Shown here: positions 8,196 through 16,994 of the stretch, piece after piece
How positions within the stretch are numbered: position 1 is the first letter of the stretch
Layout: each line of letters starts with the position of its first letter
Assembly (NCBI RefSeq): GCF_034427655.1
Contig: NZ_JAXOFX010000019.1
Coordinates: 1 to 64,000 of the forward strand
Length of the DNA: 64,000 nucleotides
Direction: 5' to 3'
Source: Robertmurraya_A mangrovi
GTDB taxonomy: Bacteria; Bacillota; Bacilli; Bacillales; Cytobacillaceae
Translations under genes and position numbers: made by a program
Notes under the pieces: model-generated
Database searches by the model: none
The model's input: only the letters and a program-made list of their open reading frames with translations
What the model was told of the DNA's origin: nothing

Positions 8196-8807
8196 TTATT
8201 TAGATATAAACATTTGTGTCCAGTAAGGTCCTTTTCCACCTGTTGCATACCCTACACCGATATGAGTGTATCCTGCGCTCAAGATGTTTTTTCTATGTCC
8301 TTCGCTATTCATCCATGCTGTTACTACTTCTTGCGGGGTTCTTTGTCCCATCGCAATATTTTCACCGGCACTTCTGTAAGAAATTCCAAAGCTTCTCATC
8401 ATATCAAAAGGAGATCCATATGTAGGACTTGTATGAGAGAAATAATTTTTGTCCCTCATGTCTACTGATTTGTATCTAGCCACTCTTGATAACTGCCAAT
8501 CAGCAACTAAAGGTTTTAATCCATATTTTGCTCTTTCTTGATTAGTTAATTGGATTACTTGATGCTCGACATTTTTGACTGCATCATAATCCGGGATGGT
8601 GACTTTTTGTCCCGGATAAATTAGCGCAGGGTTTTTAATATGTGGATTAGCCTCAATAATCTCTGACAAACCGACTTGGTATCTTACTGAAATTTTCCAC
8701 ATACTGTCCCCTGGTTGGACGGTATATACTTGCTGTGCAAAAGAGATGGTTGGTAAGGCAAACATTGATACGATTAATGCCAAGATTGGTAATAGTTTTT
8801 TTAGCAT
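8196..8807 (-). CDS. secreted LysM + CAP (SCP) domain protein
   Basis: Exported protein of 203 residues. Residues 1-25 are a signal peptide ending ISFAQ. A single LysM peptidoglycan-binding module follows (about 27-71: VYTVQPGDSMWKIS to YPGQKVTIP). A CAP/SCP domain (about 80-203) contains LTNQERAKYGLKPL, the His motif in YFSHTSP, GENIAMG and HRKNILS. It is of the YkwD/SafA-like class seen in sporulating Bacillus, often linked to spore envelope or cell wall. The biochemical activity of bacterial CAP domains is unknown. AGGAGTG precedes the ATG. Confidence 0.88.
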   Translation of the reverse strand: MLKKLLPILALIVSMFALPTISFAQQVYTVQPGDSMWKISVRYQVGLSEIIEANPHIKNPALIYPGQKVTIPDYDAVKNVEHQVIQLTNQERAKYGLKPLVADWQLSRVARYKSVDMRDKNYFSHTSPTYGSPFDMMRSFGISYRSAGENIAMGQRTPQEVVTAWMNSEGHRKNILSAGYTHIGVGYATGGKGPYWTQMFISK

Positions 8808-8954
8808 TTTTCACTCCTCCTCAAATTTTATCATTTGAATAAAAGTAAGGAAAAAGTCTAGGTTATTTTTACTATTTTTAGCATGAAAGAGGAATATAAA
8901 TAGAAAACTCGAATGTTTACTTAACCATACTAAATTAAGCTTGGAGGGAATTTA

Positions 8955-9905
8955 ATGAGTAGTAGCTCAGTACCGGTTCCTGTTAAAAAGAGAAAAGCCT
9001 CTATAGTCTTTAGTTGGGGCTTAATGGCATTAGTAGTCATTTTTATTGTTATTTATTTTTTACCCGTTGAAAAGCGACCAATGAAAGCATTTTTTGAAGA
9101 TATGAAAGCTCCACTTGTCATCGCACATCAAGGTGGTGAACTTCTAGCTCCATCCAATACGATGGTTGCCTTTGAGCAAGCGGTTGAACTAGGCGTAGAT
9201 GTGCTGGAGTTTGATATCCATACCACAGAAGATGGACATCTAGTTGCTATTCATGATGCAACCGTTGATCGTACGACAAATGGTGAAGGAGTTGTAGCCG
9301 AACTAACACTTGAGGAGATTCAGAGTTTTGATGCTGGTTACCATTTTGTTGATTTAAATGGAGAGAATAGCTACCGTGGTAAAGATATCATTATACCGAC
9401 GGTTGAGGAGATATTTAAGAAGTTCCCTCATATGAAGATGGTCATAGAGATTAAAGATGATAACCCAAGTGAGAGAATCGAAGAAATTTCAGAAAACCTT
9501 TGGAATCTCATTCAAAAATACCAGATGGAAGATCAAGTGGTGATTACAGCATTCGATCAAGACATAGTGGAAACGTTCAAAAAGGTTTCTAACGAAGGAA
9601 CAGCTATAGCAGGCGGAAGACAGGAAATTAAAAAGTTTGTTATTTACCATACGATTTTTGCTCGAAATTTATATACACCGCAAGTAGATACTTTTCAAAT
9701 TCCTGTTAGTGAAGCTGGAATAGATTTGACTAAGAGCAGTCTCGTTAAAGGGGCCCATCGAAGAGGAATCGACGTACATTACTGGACCATTGACGACAAA
9801 GAAACGATGAAAAAACTGATAAACGCAGGTGCTGATGGGATTATAACGAATCGCCCTGATATAATGATTGAGTTGCTAGAGGAGATGGGTTTACGGACAA
9901 AGTGA
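8955..9905 (+). CDS. glycerophosphodiester phosphodiesterase, membrane-anchored
   Basis: GDPD-family TIM barrel of 316 residues with one N-terminal membrane anchor (about 18-38), so the enzyme probably faces outward. It would hydrolyse glycerophosphodiesters or act on phosphatidylglycerol-type lipids. Seen motifs: IAHQGGELLAPSNT, DVLEFDIHTTEDGHLV, IHDATVDRTTNG (catalytic His) and a C-terminal HYWTIDD and GADGIITNRPD. The usual HRG is HQG here, a substitution known in a subset of Bacillus homologues. TTGGAGGG precedes the ATG. Confidence 0.9.
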   Translation: MSSSSVPVPVKKRKASIVFSWGLMALVVIFIVIYFLPVEKRPMKAFFEDMKAPLVIAHQGGELLAPSNTMVAFEQAVELGVDVLEFDIHTTEDGHLVAIHDATVDRTTNGEGVVAELTLEEIQSFDAGYHFVDLNGENSYRGKDIIIPTVEEIFKKFPHMKMVIEIKDDNPSERIEEISENLWNLIQKYQMEDQVVITAFDQDIVETFKKVSNEGTAIAGGRQEIKKFVIYHTIFARNLYTPQVDTFQIPVSEAGIDLTKSSLVKGAHRRGIDVHYWTIDDKETMKKLINAGADGIITNRPDIMIELLEEMGLRTK

Positions 9906-9912
9906 TACAGTT

Positions 9913-9945
9913 AAAGCTTAGAGACCAAATCTCTAAGCTTTTTTA
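9913..9945 (+). terminator. bidirectional terminator between the GDPD and RraA-like genes
   Basis: Eleven-base perfect stem AAGCTTAGAGA/TCTCTAAGCTT with a CCAAA loop and a T run on the plus strand; A-rich 5' flank makes it partly usable from the other side. Confidence 0.8.
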
Positions 9946-9952
9946 GTATATT

Positions 9953-10429
9953 TCACAGCTTTCTAGGTGAAACTACGACACCATCCTCATCCGCATATAT
10001 ATAATCGCCTGGTCTCCACTCTATCCCTAAAAAGGAAAGAACTTGATTAACCTCGCCCTTTCCACCCTTTTTACTCTTAAGAGGATTGGTTCCAAGAGCT
10101 AGAATTCCTACATCTAATAATGCTAACTCGGCAGAATCACGTACACATCCGTTTATGATAACGCCGGCTAATCCTCTTGACTCAGCAATATCTCCTAAAT
10201 TATCCCCCATTAAAGCACAGTTTCTAGAACCGCCACCATCCACAACCAACACACTGCCTGTAGGGATCGTTTCAAGTGCTTGCTTGACTAGAACATTATC
10301 TTCATATACTTTAACGGTACAAATTGGTCCGAAAAAAGCTGTTCTTTTCCCAAAGGATTGAAGTTCTGAACCTAATACTTGAAGCTCATTTGAAAAATCA
10401 TCACATAAATCTGCTGTTTTAAAACTCAT
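9953..10429 (-). CDS. RraA family protein
   Basis: Protein of 158 residues of the RraA / demethylmenaquinone-methyltransferase-like fold. The family includes regulators of RNase E and divalent-metal-dependent 4-hydroxy-4-methyl-2-oxoglutarate or oxaloacetate aldolases. The substrate-site signature is visible: GDNLGDIAESRG then GVIINGCVRD. Bacillaceae lack RNase E of the enterobacterial type, so an aldolase/decarboxylase activity is more likely than RNase regulation, but this is inference. AGGCGG precedes the ATG. Single gene. Confidence 0.85.
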   Translation of the reverse strand: MSFKTADLCDDFSNELQVLGSELQSFGKRTAFFGPICTVKVYEDNVLVKQALETIPTGSVLVVDGGGSRNCALMGDNLGDIAESRGLAGVIINGCVRDSAELALLDVGILALGTNPLKSKKGGKGEVNQVLSFLGIEWRPGDYIYADEDGVVVSPRKL

Positions 10430-10602
10430 TCTACCGCCTCCCTTTTATATGTTTAAAGGTATTCTTGAGAAGCGGAGATTTTTCCTTTTAGAAATAAAAA
10501 TTTTATAACGTGCAAAATATATTAATTTCGCTCGGTGACTAAGTGATTTCGGAAAGATTGCCCCTTCCTCAGCATATACCTGTTAAAAAGGGAGGGATTT
10601 TC

Positions 10603-10752
10603 GTGGCTTACATGTGGACGGTTACTGTTGGTTTTATCGTGGGGTTAGGTTTAACTGGATGGGCTTTTGTTCATTTTTTAAAGGGTGCACTGAACTCAGA
10701 AGACTCCGTTAGAATAGATCCACTGCCAAAAGAAGATCAAATCTCTGAATAG
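10603..10752 (+). CDS. small single-pass membrane protein (49 aa)
   Basis: A GTG start at 10603 is chosen because GGGAGGG lies 6 bp upstream; the frame upstream of it has no ribosome binding site. The protein has one transmembrane helix (about residues 4-26, WTVTVGFIVGLGLTGWAF) and an acidic, proline-containing tail ending DPLPKEDQISE. I do not recognise the family; size and topology recall small accessory subunits of respiratory oxidases, without specific support. A perfect terminator follows at once. Confidence 0.65.
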   Translation: MAYMWTVTVGFIVGLGLTGWAFVHFLKGALNSEDSVRIDPLPKEDQISE

Positions 10753-10759
10753 CGCAAAA

Positions 10760-10792
10760 ATAAATGGGCTAATGAAATGCTAGCCCATTTTT
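10760..10792 (+). terminator. terminator after the small membrane protein gene
   Basis: Ten-base stem AAATGGGCTA/TAGCCCATTT with a 9-base loop, T run on the plus strand and A run upstream; it can also serve the converging glycosylase gene on the minus strand. Confidence 0.8.
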
Positions 10793-10797
10793 CCTGC

Positions 10798-11610
10798 TTA
10801 TTCTCTTTGACAATTTGGACAATAAAACGTTTTTCTTGAGGATAACTCTTCTTTTACAATAGTGCCACCACATCTGTTACATGTTTCCCCTTCTCTGTCA
10901 TAGACATAACAATGTTCGTTATACCCACCCGTTAGGTTATCTCCCTTATAAAGCGGCTGGTCCATGTATCCTCCAAATTTCAATGCTCTCCTTAAAGCTG
11001 ATTGCATTCCATTGTAGAGCTCTTGCCTCATTTCTTGTGTAAGAGTATCTATCTTTTTCCCCGGTTGAAGTTTAGCCTCATAACAGATTTCATCAGAATA
11101 GCAGTTACCAATCCCTGATATAAACTGTTGGTTTACTAACGTCGTTTTAAGCATACCTCTTCTCGAATCTAATAGTTCATTAAATTTAGGTAAACTAAAC
11201 TGCATATCTAAAGGCTCCGGACCTAAGTCAGAAAGTTCTTTTTCAAGCTCTGTTTCTGTTAATAAATGAAGATAACCTAGTCTTAACCCAATAAAATAGA
11301 GGCTAATAGGACCAAAGGTTAAAATCACTTGTTTTGTCCTCTCAGGATTATCTTCCTCGTCCCCTAAATACATCCATCCACCTAACATTAAGTGTAAAAG
11401 AAGACTTTTACCATTACTCAACTTAAAAATTAAATGTTTAGCTCTTCTATTAATAGCAATAATATGGGCATTTCCTAGCTCCTTTGTAAACTGTTCAGGA
11501 GCTACATTTATAGACTTTTCTCTATTTATGGTTACTTCAGCTATCGTCTTACCAACTATTCTTTCGCCTAATAATTTTTTGTAGGTTTCCATTTCCGGAA
11601 GTTCTGGCAC
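10798..11610 (-). CDS. Fpg/Nei family DNA glycosylase (MutM paralogue)
   Basis: Base-excision repair glycosylase/AP lyase. The family uses the N-terminal Pro (after Met removal) as nucleophile and Glu next to it. Here the sequence reads ATG GTG CCA GAA CTT CCG, so initiation at the GTG (11610) gives mature PELPEMETYK with Pro at position 1, whereas the ATG would bury it; GTG is therefore preferred. The conserved Lys is in RRAKHLIF. The C-terminal zinc finger is CNRCGG ... FYCPNC. About 270 residues. It diverges from canonical MutM (PELPEME-Y type), so lesion preference is unknown. Confidence 0.85.
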   Translation of the reverse strand: MPELPEMETYKKLLGERIVGKTIAEVTINREKSINVAPEQFTKELGNAHIIAINRRAKHLIFKLSNGKSLLLHLMLGGWMYLGDEEDNPERTKQVILTFGPISLYFIGLRLGYLHLLTETELEKELSDLGPEPLDMQFSLPKFNELLDSRRGMLKTTLVNQQFISGIGNCYSDEICYEAKLQPGKKIDTLTQEMRQELYNGMQSALRRALKFGGYMDQPLYKGDNLTGGYNEHCYVYDREGETCNRCGGTIVKEELSSRKTFYCPNCQRE

Positions 11611-11687
11611 CATATTCAACCCCTTTTTCTTCACTAATAGTTAGTATGAAGAAGTAGGGAATAAATAATGTAAGGCGCCTCCTGTTG

Positions 11688-12371
11688 CTAGTTTTTCAAG
11701 AAAGGTTCTATTTCCTCTGAAAGAATATTTGTACTCCAAGGATGCCAATAGTAGTTTCTTTCATCAAAGTGGATATCGTATTTATAGGCAATAGGACCAT
11801 CAACATAAAGAACAAAAGTATAAGTAGTTGGGTCCTTTTCGAATGTGTTTGGCTGATAGTTTTCATCCTCTTTACTATCTTTGAGTAACTCAATAAAAAC
11901 CTTCATATCCTGACTTTTAAGCTCTCTGATAAACTGATGGTTTTCACCTGGAACAAACTTATATATCAATATTTTCGTTATCTCCTCTAAAGGAACATCT
12001 TTAAAGTGCCAATCAAAGCCTGATTCGTTAGCTGCAAACACTCGATATTGATTAATATGAGACGAGTCTTTAACAACTATTAAATCTGAAAATCCTTTTA
12101 CCTTATAAATTTGGGTCCCTTTTTCTAGAAAGGCTGCATCTCCGTGTTTAATTTTATAATTCGTATTCGTAATATTGTCCGCTACTTTAAATTTCACCTT
12201 CCCTAGTTTATCCCCAACATAGGTATCATCGGAAAGTTCCCCAGAGTATATTCCGTAGTAATGAGTGTCTTTCCAGACAATAAAATCTACCCACTCGATA
12301 ATGGCGTTTCCAGCTGGACCGCAAGCTGTTAATAAGAGAAACATACTAAAAAGAACTATAATTTTTTTCAT
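11688..12371 (-). CDS. lipoprotein of unknown function
   Basis: About 227 residues. Lipoprotein signal peptide MKKIIVLFSMFLLLTAC with lipobox LLTAC, so the mature protein is anchored on the outer face of the membrane. The rest is soluble, aromatic-rich and probably beta-rich (KDTHYYGIYSGEL, FKVADNITNTNY, YYWHPW near the end). I recognise no domain. The ATG at 12371 is chosen over the upstream GTG since AGGGGTG lies 6-7 bp before it. Single gene, convergent with no neighbour. Confidence 0.75.
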   Translation of the reverse strand: MKKIIVLFSMFLLLTACGPAGNAIIEWVDFIVWKDTHYYGIYSGELSDDTYVGDKLGKVKFKVADNITNTNYKIKHGDAAFLEKGTQIYKVKGFSDLIVVKDSSHINQYRVFAANESGFDWHFKDVPLEEITKILIYKFVPGENHQFIRELKSQDMKVFIELLKDSKEDENYQPNTFEKDPTTYTFVLYVDGPIAYKYDIHFDERNYYWHPWSTNILSEEIEPFLKN

Positions 12372-12508
12372 CTGACTCACCCCTTTAAGATTTAGACGTA
12401 TTTTAGTAAAAACAGTTCCACCTTCCTAGTTAAATTCTGTAATTTTATACATATTTCTCTTTCAAATGGAAAAATTATGTACATGCTGTTTGACTGAGGA
12501 GGATTTCC

Positions 12509-14035
12509 ATGACAAAGAACTATCAAATGCCACAGTTTCCAGAACCGTACTGGAGAGATATGGACTTACCAATCTTTAATAAATTAATAGAAGATACTCA
12601 TTACGATGTGGCCATAGTTGGTGGAGGAATAACAGGTATTACAACAGGTTATCTTTTAGCAAAAGAAGGTGTTAAGGTCGCTATTATTGAGGCTGGCCGC
12701 ATTTTAAACGGCACAACAGGACATACGACAGCTAAAATTACAGCACAGCACGGGCTTATTTATGATGAGTTTATTAGTCATTTAGGTGAAGAAGGAGCAA
12801 GACTATATTATGATGCTGCAACTGATGCTTTAAACTTCATCCGAAATACAGTAAAAGAGAATAATATTGAGTGTGACTTTAGTGAACAAGAAGCTTTTGT
12901 TTACTCTGTTTCAGATGAATATGACCAAAAAGTTAGAAAAGAAGCAGAAGCCTATGAAAAGCTTGGGATTAACGGTGGACTTGTAGACGGAATTCCATTT
13001 AACATTGAAACAAAATCTACACTAGTCATGCGTGACCAAGCACAATTTCATCCGTTAAAATATTTAAACTCGTTAGTTCAATCCTTCCTTGAAGCTGGTG
13101 GAGTTATTTATGAAAACACAACAGCGATGGATATAAATAACGGACCTGAAACAGCGGTTGTCTTAAGAAATGGTAAAAAGATTACATGCAAGCACTTAGT
13201 TGCTGCCTCTCATTTTCCTTTCTGCGATAAAAAGGGGCTTTATTTTGCAAGGATGTATGTAGAAAGGTCTTATATTATTGGAGTAAAAACAAAAAAGGAA
13301 TTTCCAGGTGGAATGTACTTAAGTGCTGATTCACCAACTCGTTCTCTTCGTTCCACTCCAATGGATGATGGGCAACTTGTGCTCGTTAGTGGCGATGGTC
13401 ATAAAACCGGGCAAGGTGTAGATACGATGAAGCATTATTTAGCCCTTGAAGAGTTTTCTCAAAATGTATTTGGTATTGACGAGTATTTATATCGCTGGTC
13501 TGCCCAAGATATGTACACGCTCGATAAAGTTCCTTACGTTGGGCCAATTACGAATGATGACCCAACCATTTTAATGGCAACTGGATATCATAAGTGGGGA
13601 ATGACAAACGGTACGCAAGCGGCTATTCTCTTAAGTGACACCATTTTAAATAAAGAGAATCGTTACAGCAAATTATATGATCCTTCTAGATTCCACGCAG
13701 ATCCTGACATTAAGAAGTTTGTTTCTATTAATGCAGATGTGGCGAAGCATTTTGTAAAAGGAAAGCTTGAATTCGTTCCAACAAAGTTTGAGGATATTAG
13801 TAATGATGAAGGTGCCGTTGTCATGGTTAACGGAGAACGTGCTGGTTGCTATAGAGACCAAGATGGAACGTTACATGTCGTTGATACTACATGTACTCAC
13901 CTTGGCTGTGAAGTAGAGTGGAATCATGGTGACCGTACATGGGATTGTCCATGTCATGGCTCTAGATTCTCATATGACGGTGAAGTGGTGGATGGTCCTG
14001 CTGTACATCCATTGAAGAAAGTGGATTTGGAATAA
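12509..14035 (+). CDS. yhfW: FAD-dependent oxidoreductase with C-terminal Rieske domain (YhfW-like)
   Basis: Protein of 508 residues, same length and architecture as YhfW of Bacillus subtilis. The N-terminal DAO-type fold has the FAD dinucleotide motif VAIVGGGITGITTGYLLA (about 30-47) and GHTTAKIT. From about residue 420 a Rieske domain follows with CTHLGCEVEW and CPCHGSRFSYDG, giving the two Cys and two His ligands of a [2Fe-2S] cluster. Probable role: intramolecular electron transfer from substrate oxidation; the substrate is unknown. GAGGAGG precedes the ATG. Confidence 0.93.
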   Translation: MTKNYQMPQFPEPYWRDMDLPIFNKLIEDTHYDVAIVGGGITGITTGYLLAKEGVKVAIIEAGRILNGTTGHTTAKITAQHGLIYDEFISHLGEEGARLYYDAATDALNFIRNTVKENNIECDFSEQEAFVYSVSDEYDQKVRKEAEAYEKLGINGGLVDGIPFNIETKSTLVMRDQAQFHPLKYLNSLVQSFLEAGGVIYENTTAMDINNGPETAVVLRNGKKITCKHLVAASHFPFCDKKGLYFARMYVERSYIIGVKTKKEFPGGMYLSADSPTRSLRSTPMDDGQLVLVSGDGHKTGQGVDTMKHYLALEEFSQNVFGIDEYLYRWSAQDMYTLDKVPYVGPITNDDPTILMATGYHKWGMTNGTQAAILLSDTILNKENRYSKLYDPSRFHADPDIKKFVSINADVAKHFVKGKLEFVPTKFEDISNDEGAVVMVNGERAGCYRDQDGTLHVVDTTCTHLGCEVEWNHGDRTWDCPCHGSRFSYDGEVVDGPAVHPLKKVDLE

Positions 14036-14055
14036 GAAAAGCGGAAGCGCCTTGG
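14036..14055. repeat. fragment of a second dispersed Bacillus repeat
   Basis: GAAAAGCGGAAGCGCCTTGG directly after the yhfW stop. The words GCGGAAGCGCC and AAAAGCGC recur at 29073-29092 and are typical of a dispersed GC-rich repeat found at gene ends in Bacillus relatives. Only a fragment is present. Confidence 0.45.
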
Positions 14056-14074
14056 TCAGTGAAGAAGTAAATTA

Positions 14075-14110
14075 AATGAGCTTGGAATTCTCCAAGCTCA
14101 TCTTTTATTT
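14075..14110 (+). terminator. bidirectional terminator after yhfW
   Basis: Perfect 11-base stem ATGAGCTTGGA/TCCAAGCTCAT (14076-14086 and 14091-14101) with ATTC loop, then CTTTTATTT; it overlaps the 3' end of the converging serine hydrolase gene. Confidence 0.8.
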
Positions 14111-15124
14111 AATATTTAGTTCATCTTCAATCCCAGTAAGAATATCAAACGCACCATCTGCTTGATTGGAACAAATGACAATTTTTGTATTTGTTTCAGG
14201 GTAAAAGGCTGCTCGAAAGTTTACACCAGGGTCATAACCCATTAGATAATATTTGGATATGCTCCTATTCTCATGTTTCATCCAGATTCCATAACCATAT
14301 GAAATAGATTCATTAACACTCGCATGTGGAGTGAGTAATTGGTTAGTAGTCTCTTTATTTAATAATAGACCATTTAACAAAGCTTCCAATAACTCTGCCA
14401 TACTTTTTGCTGTAACAAACGCTCCACCATCTGAACCTCCTTTTGCCGGTAAGGAGTATACATTCGTTTTCCATTTTCCATCAGGAAGGTCAATGTATCC
14501 AAGTGCAGTTCTTTCTGGTAATGAATCCATCTCAAAATAACCAGCATCCATTGAACATTTCTTAAATATATTTTTTTCTACATAATCAGTAAAAGTTACT
14601 CCACTTAACTCTTCGACAACCAGACCTAGTAATATGTAGCCAGCATTATTGTAGTGAAACATACTCCCCGGCTGAGATTTCATTGCTTCTAGCTCAAACA
14701 TCGGTAAGAAATCTCTTAATCTCCTAATATGATACATCGGTCTTTGAATCCATAGTTCCTCAAAATCATCCATCACTTCTTCGTCAAAATAATCAGGAAT
14801 CCCGGAAGTATGTGTGAGCAGCTGATGTATCGTAATACTCTCATCAAAATGCGGAAAATGGATATTTAGGCACTCTTTTAAACGGGTATTAAAAGTAACC
14901 TTCCCTTGTTCAACAAGTTGAGCAATAGCAATAGCGGTTAATATCTTACTCCCTGAAGCAATTCCATAGCGAGTGTTCGATTGATTTTCTATTTTTTCAG
15001 CTCGATTGGCATATCCGAAACTTTTATCAAAAATAACAGATTCTCCAGTTTGGACAAAAACGGTGCCTGAAAAATTCTTTTCTGCTTGGATTTGATTGAT
15101 TTTATTTAACAGATTTTTGTTCAT
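14105..15124 (-). CDS. serine hydrolase, beta-lactamase/DD-peptidase fold
   Basis: Cytoplasmic-looking protein of about 339 residues in the class C beta-lactamase-like (PF00144) family. The catalytic motif S-x-x-K is SGSKIL and the YxN motif is YNNAGY. The third motif region reads YYLMGYDPGVNF, without the usual H/K-S/T-G, so the substrate is probably not a beta-lactam. No signal peptide. The ATG at 15124 has AGGAGGAACGCA directly before it, so the longer frame to 15157 is rejected. Confidence 0.85.
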   Translation of the reverse strand: MNKNLLNKINQIQAEKNFSGTVFVQTGESVIFDKSFGYANRAEKIENQSNTRYGIASGSKILTAIAIAQLVEQGKVTFNTRLKECLNIHFPHFDESITIHQLLTHTSGIPDYFDEEVMDDFEELWIQRPMYHIRRLRDFLPMFELEAMKSQPGSMFHYNNAGYILLGLVVEELSGVTFTDYVEKNIFKKCSMDAGYFEMDSLPERTALGYIDLPDGKWKTNVYSLPAKGGSDGGAFVTAKSMAELLEALLNGLLLNKETTNQLLTPHASVNESISYGYGIWMKHENRSISKYYLMGYDPGVNFRAAFYPETNTKIVICSNQADGAFDILTGIEDELNIK

Positions 15125-15365
15125 TGCGTTCCTCCTACTAGCACGAATGTATCCCACGTTTTAGAGATTGAATAAATAAAAACTTTTTAAATAATCCTAT
15201 CTTAACATAAAATACCAGTAAGAGATTGTATAATGAAATCCGTATAATTTTCTATTCAGACTTCAAAGAAGTATAGTTTCTTTTACCTTAGGAGATAAAG
15301 ACAGTATTCTATTGCCCTAGATTAAGAAGAAAATCTACCTTATGTTTAAAAGGAGGGACTCAGGA

Positions 15366-16952
15366 TTGGTGAAGGAAGAATCTACTTGTACATTCGCACT
15401 TTTACAAACAAGTGATATTCACGGAAATATTTTTCCGACCAGTTACGGTAATCGTTTAAAGTTGAATGCTGGTTTAGGCAAGCTCGCCACGATTATTAAT
15501 CAGGAAAAAGTCCAGTATGAATATCACTTATTAATTGATAACGGTGATGTCATCCAAGGTACTCCATTGACCTACTATTTTGCTAAGTTTGTTGCAGACA
15601 ATAATAATCCCATCATTAGCGTACTAAATGAGTTAAAGTATGATGCAGCCGTCATTGGGAACCATGAATTTAATTTTGGGATGGAATTATTAAACAGTAC
15701 CATCAAACAATCTTCTTTTCCATGGCTGTCTGCTAATCTCTTAAATCAAGAGACTAACCAACCTTTGTTTGGAAAACCTTATATGGTTAAAGAGTATCCG
15801 AATGGTTTAAGGGTTGCTGTTTTAGGTGTAACTACACATTACATACCAAATTGGGAAGACCCTAAGCATATAAAAGGAATTCTATTTCAAGATGCCTTGG
15901 AAGCAACGAAGCACTGGGTGAAATATATTCAAGAAAAGGAAACCTATGATATTTTAGTCGTTTCCTATCATGGTGGGTTTGAGCGGGACCTTGTTACGGG
16001 TGAGCCAACAGAAGCGTTAACAGGTGAAAATCAAGCTTTTGCTATGTGTCAAGAAATTGATGGAATAGATGTTTTATTAACAGGACATCAGCATCGGAAA
16101 ATTGCTACAACTGTGAATGGGAGATGTGTCCTTCAACCAAGTTTTAATGGTCAATCTTTAGGAAAAGTTGAAATCCAGTTGAAACGTCTGGATGGAAAAT
16201 GGCTTATAGGAGATACAAAGACGGAGTTACTAGATGTAACTGATTCTGTTGTTGCTGACGAAAGAATATTAGCACTATCTTACGAACAAGAAACGCGAAC
16301 TCAAACATGGCTTGATGAGCCAGTCGGAAAAATTAGAGGAGATATGATGATTAGGAGCGCAAACGAAGTACGACTCGGTGATCATCCTTTAATAGAATTC
16401 CTAAATAAAGTACAGATGAATGCTGCACAAGTAGATATTTCCTGTACAGCACTACTAAATAATGAATCTCCTGGTTTTAGCGAGCATGTAACTATGCGTG
16501 ATATTATTTCAAACTATATCTATCCAAACACGTTAAAAGTAATACGTATTACAGGACAGGATATTAAAGATGCACTCGAATTAAGTGCTAGCTATTTTAC
16601 TTTAGATAACGATAAAAAGATCATTGTTAATCCTGATTTTATTGAACCAAAGCCACAACATTATAATTATGACATGTGGGAAGGAATCGAATACGAATTT
16701 AATATTAGTAAACCTTTTGGTGAGCGAGTTGCTAATTTGCTTTATCAAGGAAAGCCGGTGGGGCTGAATAAGGAATATGAAGTGGTAATGAACAACTACC
16801 GGGCAGGTGGCGGCGGTAACTATACCATGTATAAAGGGAAACCAGTTGTAAAGGAAATTCAGAAAGATATGGCAGAACTGATTGCTGAATATATTTCAAA
16901 AAAAGGTACCGTTGAGGCCACTTGTAATCATAATTGGAGAGTTATTTATTAA
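15366..16952 (+). CDS. 5'-nucleotidase / cyclic phosphodiesterase family metallophosphatase
   Basis: About 528 residues with a calcineurin-like metallophosphoesterase domain (QTSDIHGNIFP, DNGDVIQGTPL, GNHEFNFG, YHGGFE, GHQHRK) and a C-terminal 5'-nucleotidase substrate-binding domain (about 340-510, MNNYRAGGGGNY). It would hydrolyse nucleotides, 2',3'-cyclic nucleotides or UDP-sugars. There is no signal peptide, so it acts in the cytosol like YunD. The start is TTG 15366 (or GTG 15369): AAAGGAGGG lies just upstream, while the ATG at 15342 would place that site inside the gene. Confidence 0.9.
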   Translation: MVKEESTCTFALLQTSDIHGNIFPTSYGNRLKLNAGLGKLATIINQEKVQYEYHLLIDNGDVIQGTPLTYYFAKFVADNNNPIISVLNELKYDAAVIGNHEFNFGMELLNSTIKQSSFPWLSANLLNQETNQPLFGKPYMVKEYPNGLRVAVLGVTTHYIPNWEDPKHIKGILFQDALEATKHWVKYIQEKETYDILVVSYHGGFERDLVTGEPTEALTGENQAFAMCQEIDGIDVLLTGHQHRKIATTVNGRCVLQPSFNGQSLGKVEIQLKRLDGKWLIGDTKTELLDVTDSVVADERILALSYEQETRTQTWLDEPVGKIRGDMMIRSANEVRLGDHPLIEFLNKVQMNAAQVDISCTALLNNESPGFSEHVTMRDIISNYIYPNTLKVIRITGQDIKDALELSASYFTLDNDKKIIVNPDFIEPKPQHYNYDMWEGIEYEFNISKPFGERVANLLYQGKPVGLNKEYEVVMNNYRAGGGGNYTMYKGKPVVKEIQKDMAELIAEYISKKGTVEATCNHNWRVIY

Positions 16953-16994
16953 ATCAAAAAGGGGTGGTCTGAATTAGACCACCCCTTTTTGATT
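16952..16994. terminator. bidirectional terminator between convergent genes
   Basis: Perfect 19-base stem from 16952-16970 with 16976-16994 (core GGGGTGGTCT/AGACCACCCC), A5 and T5 flanks, loop GAATT. It overlaps the stop codons of both converging genes. Confidence 0.9.
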
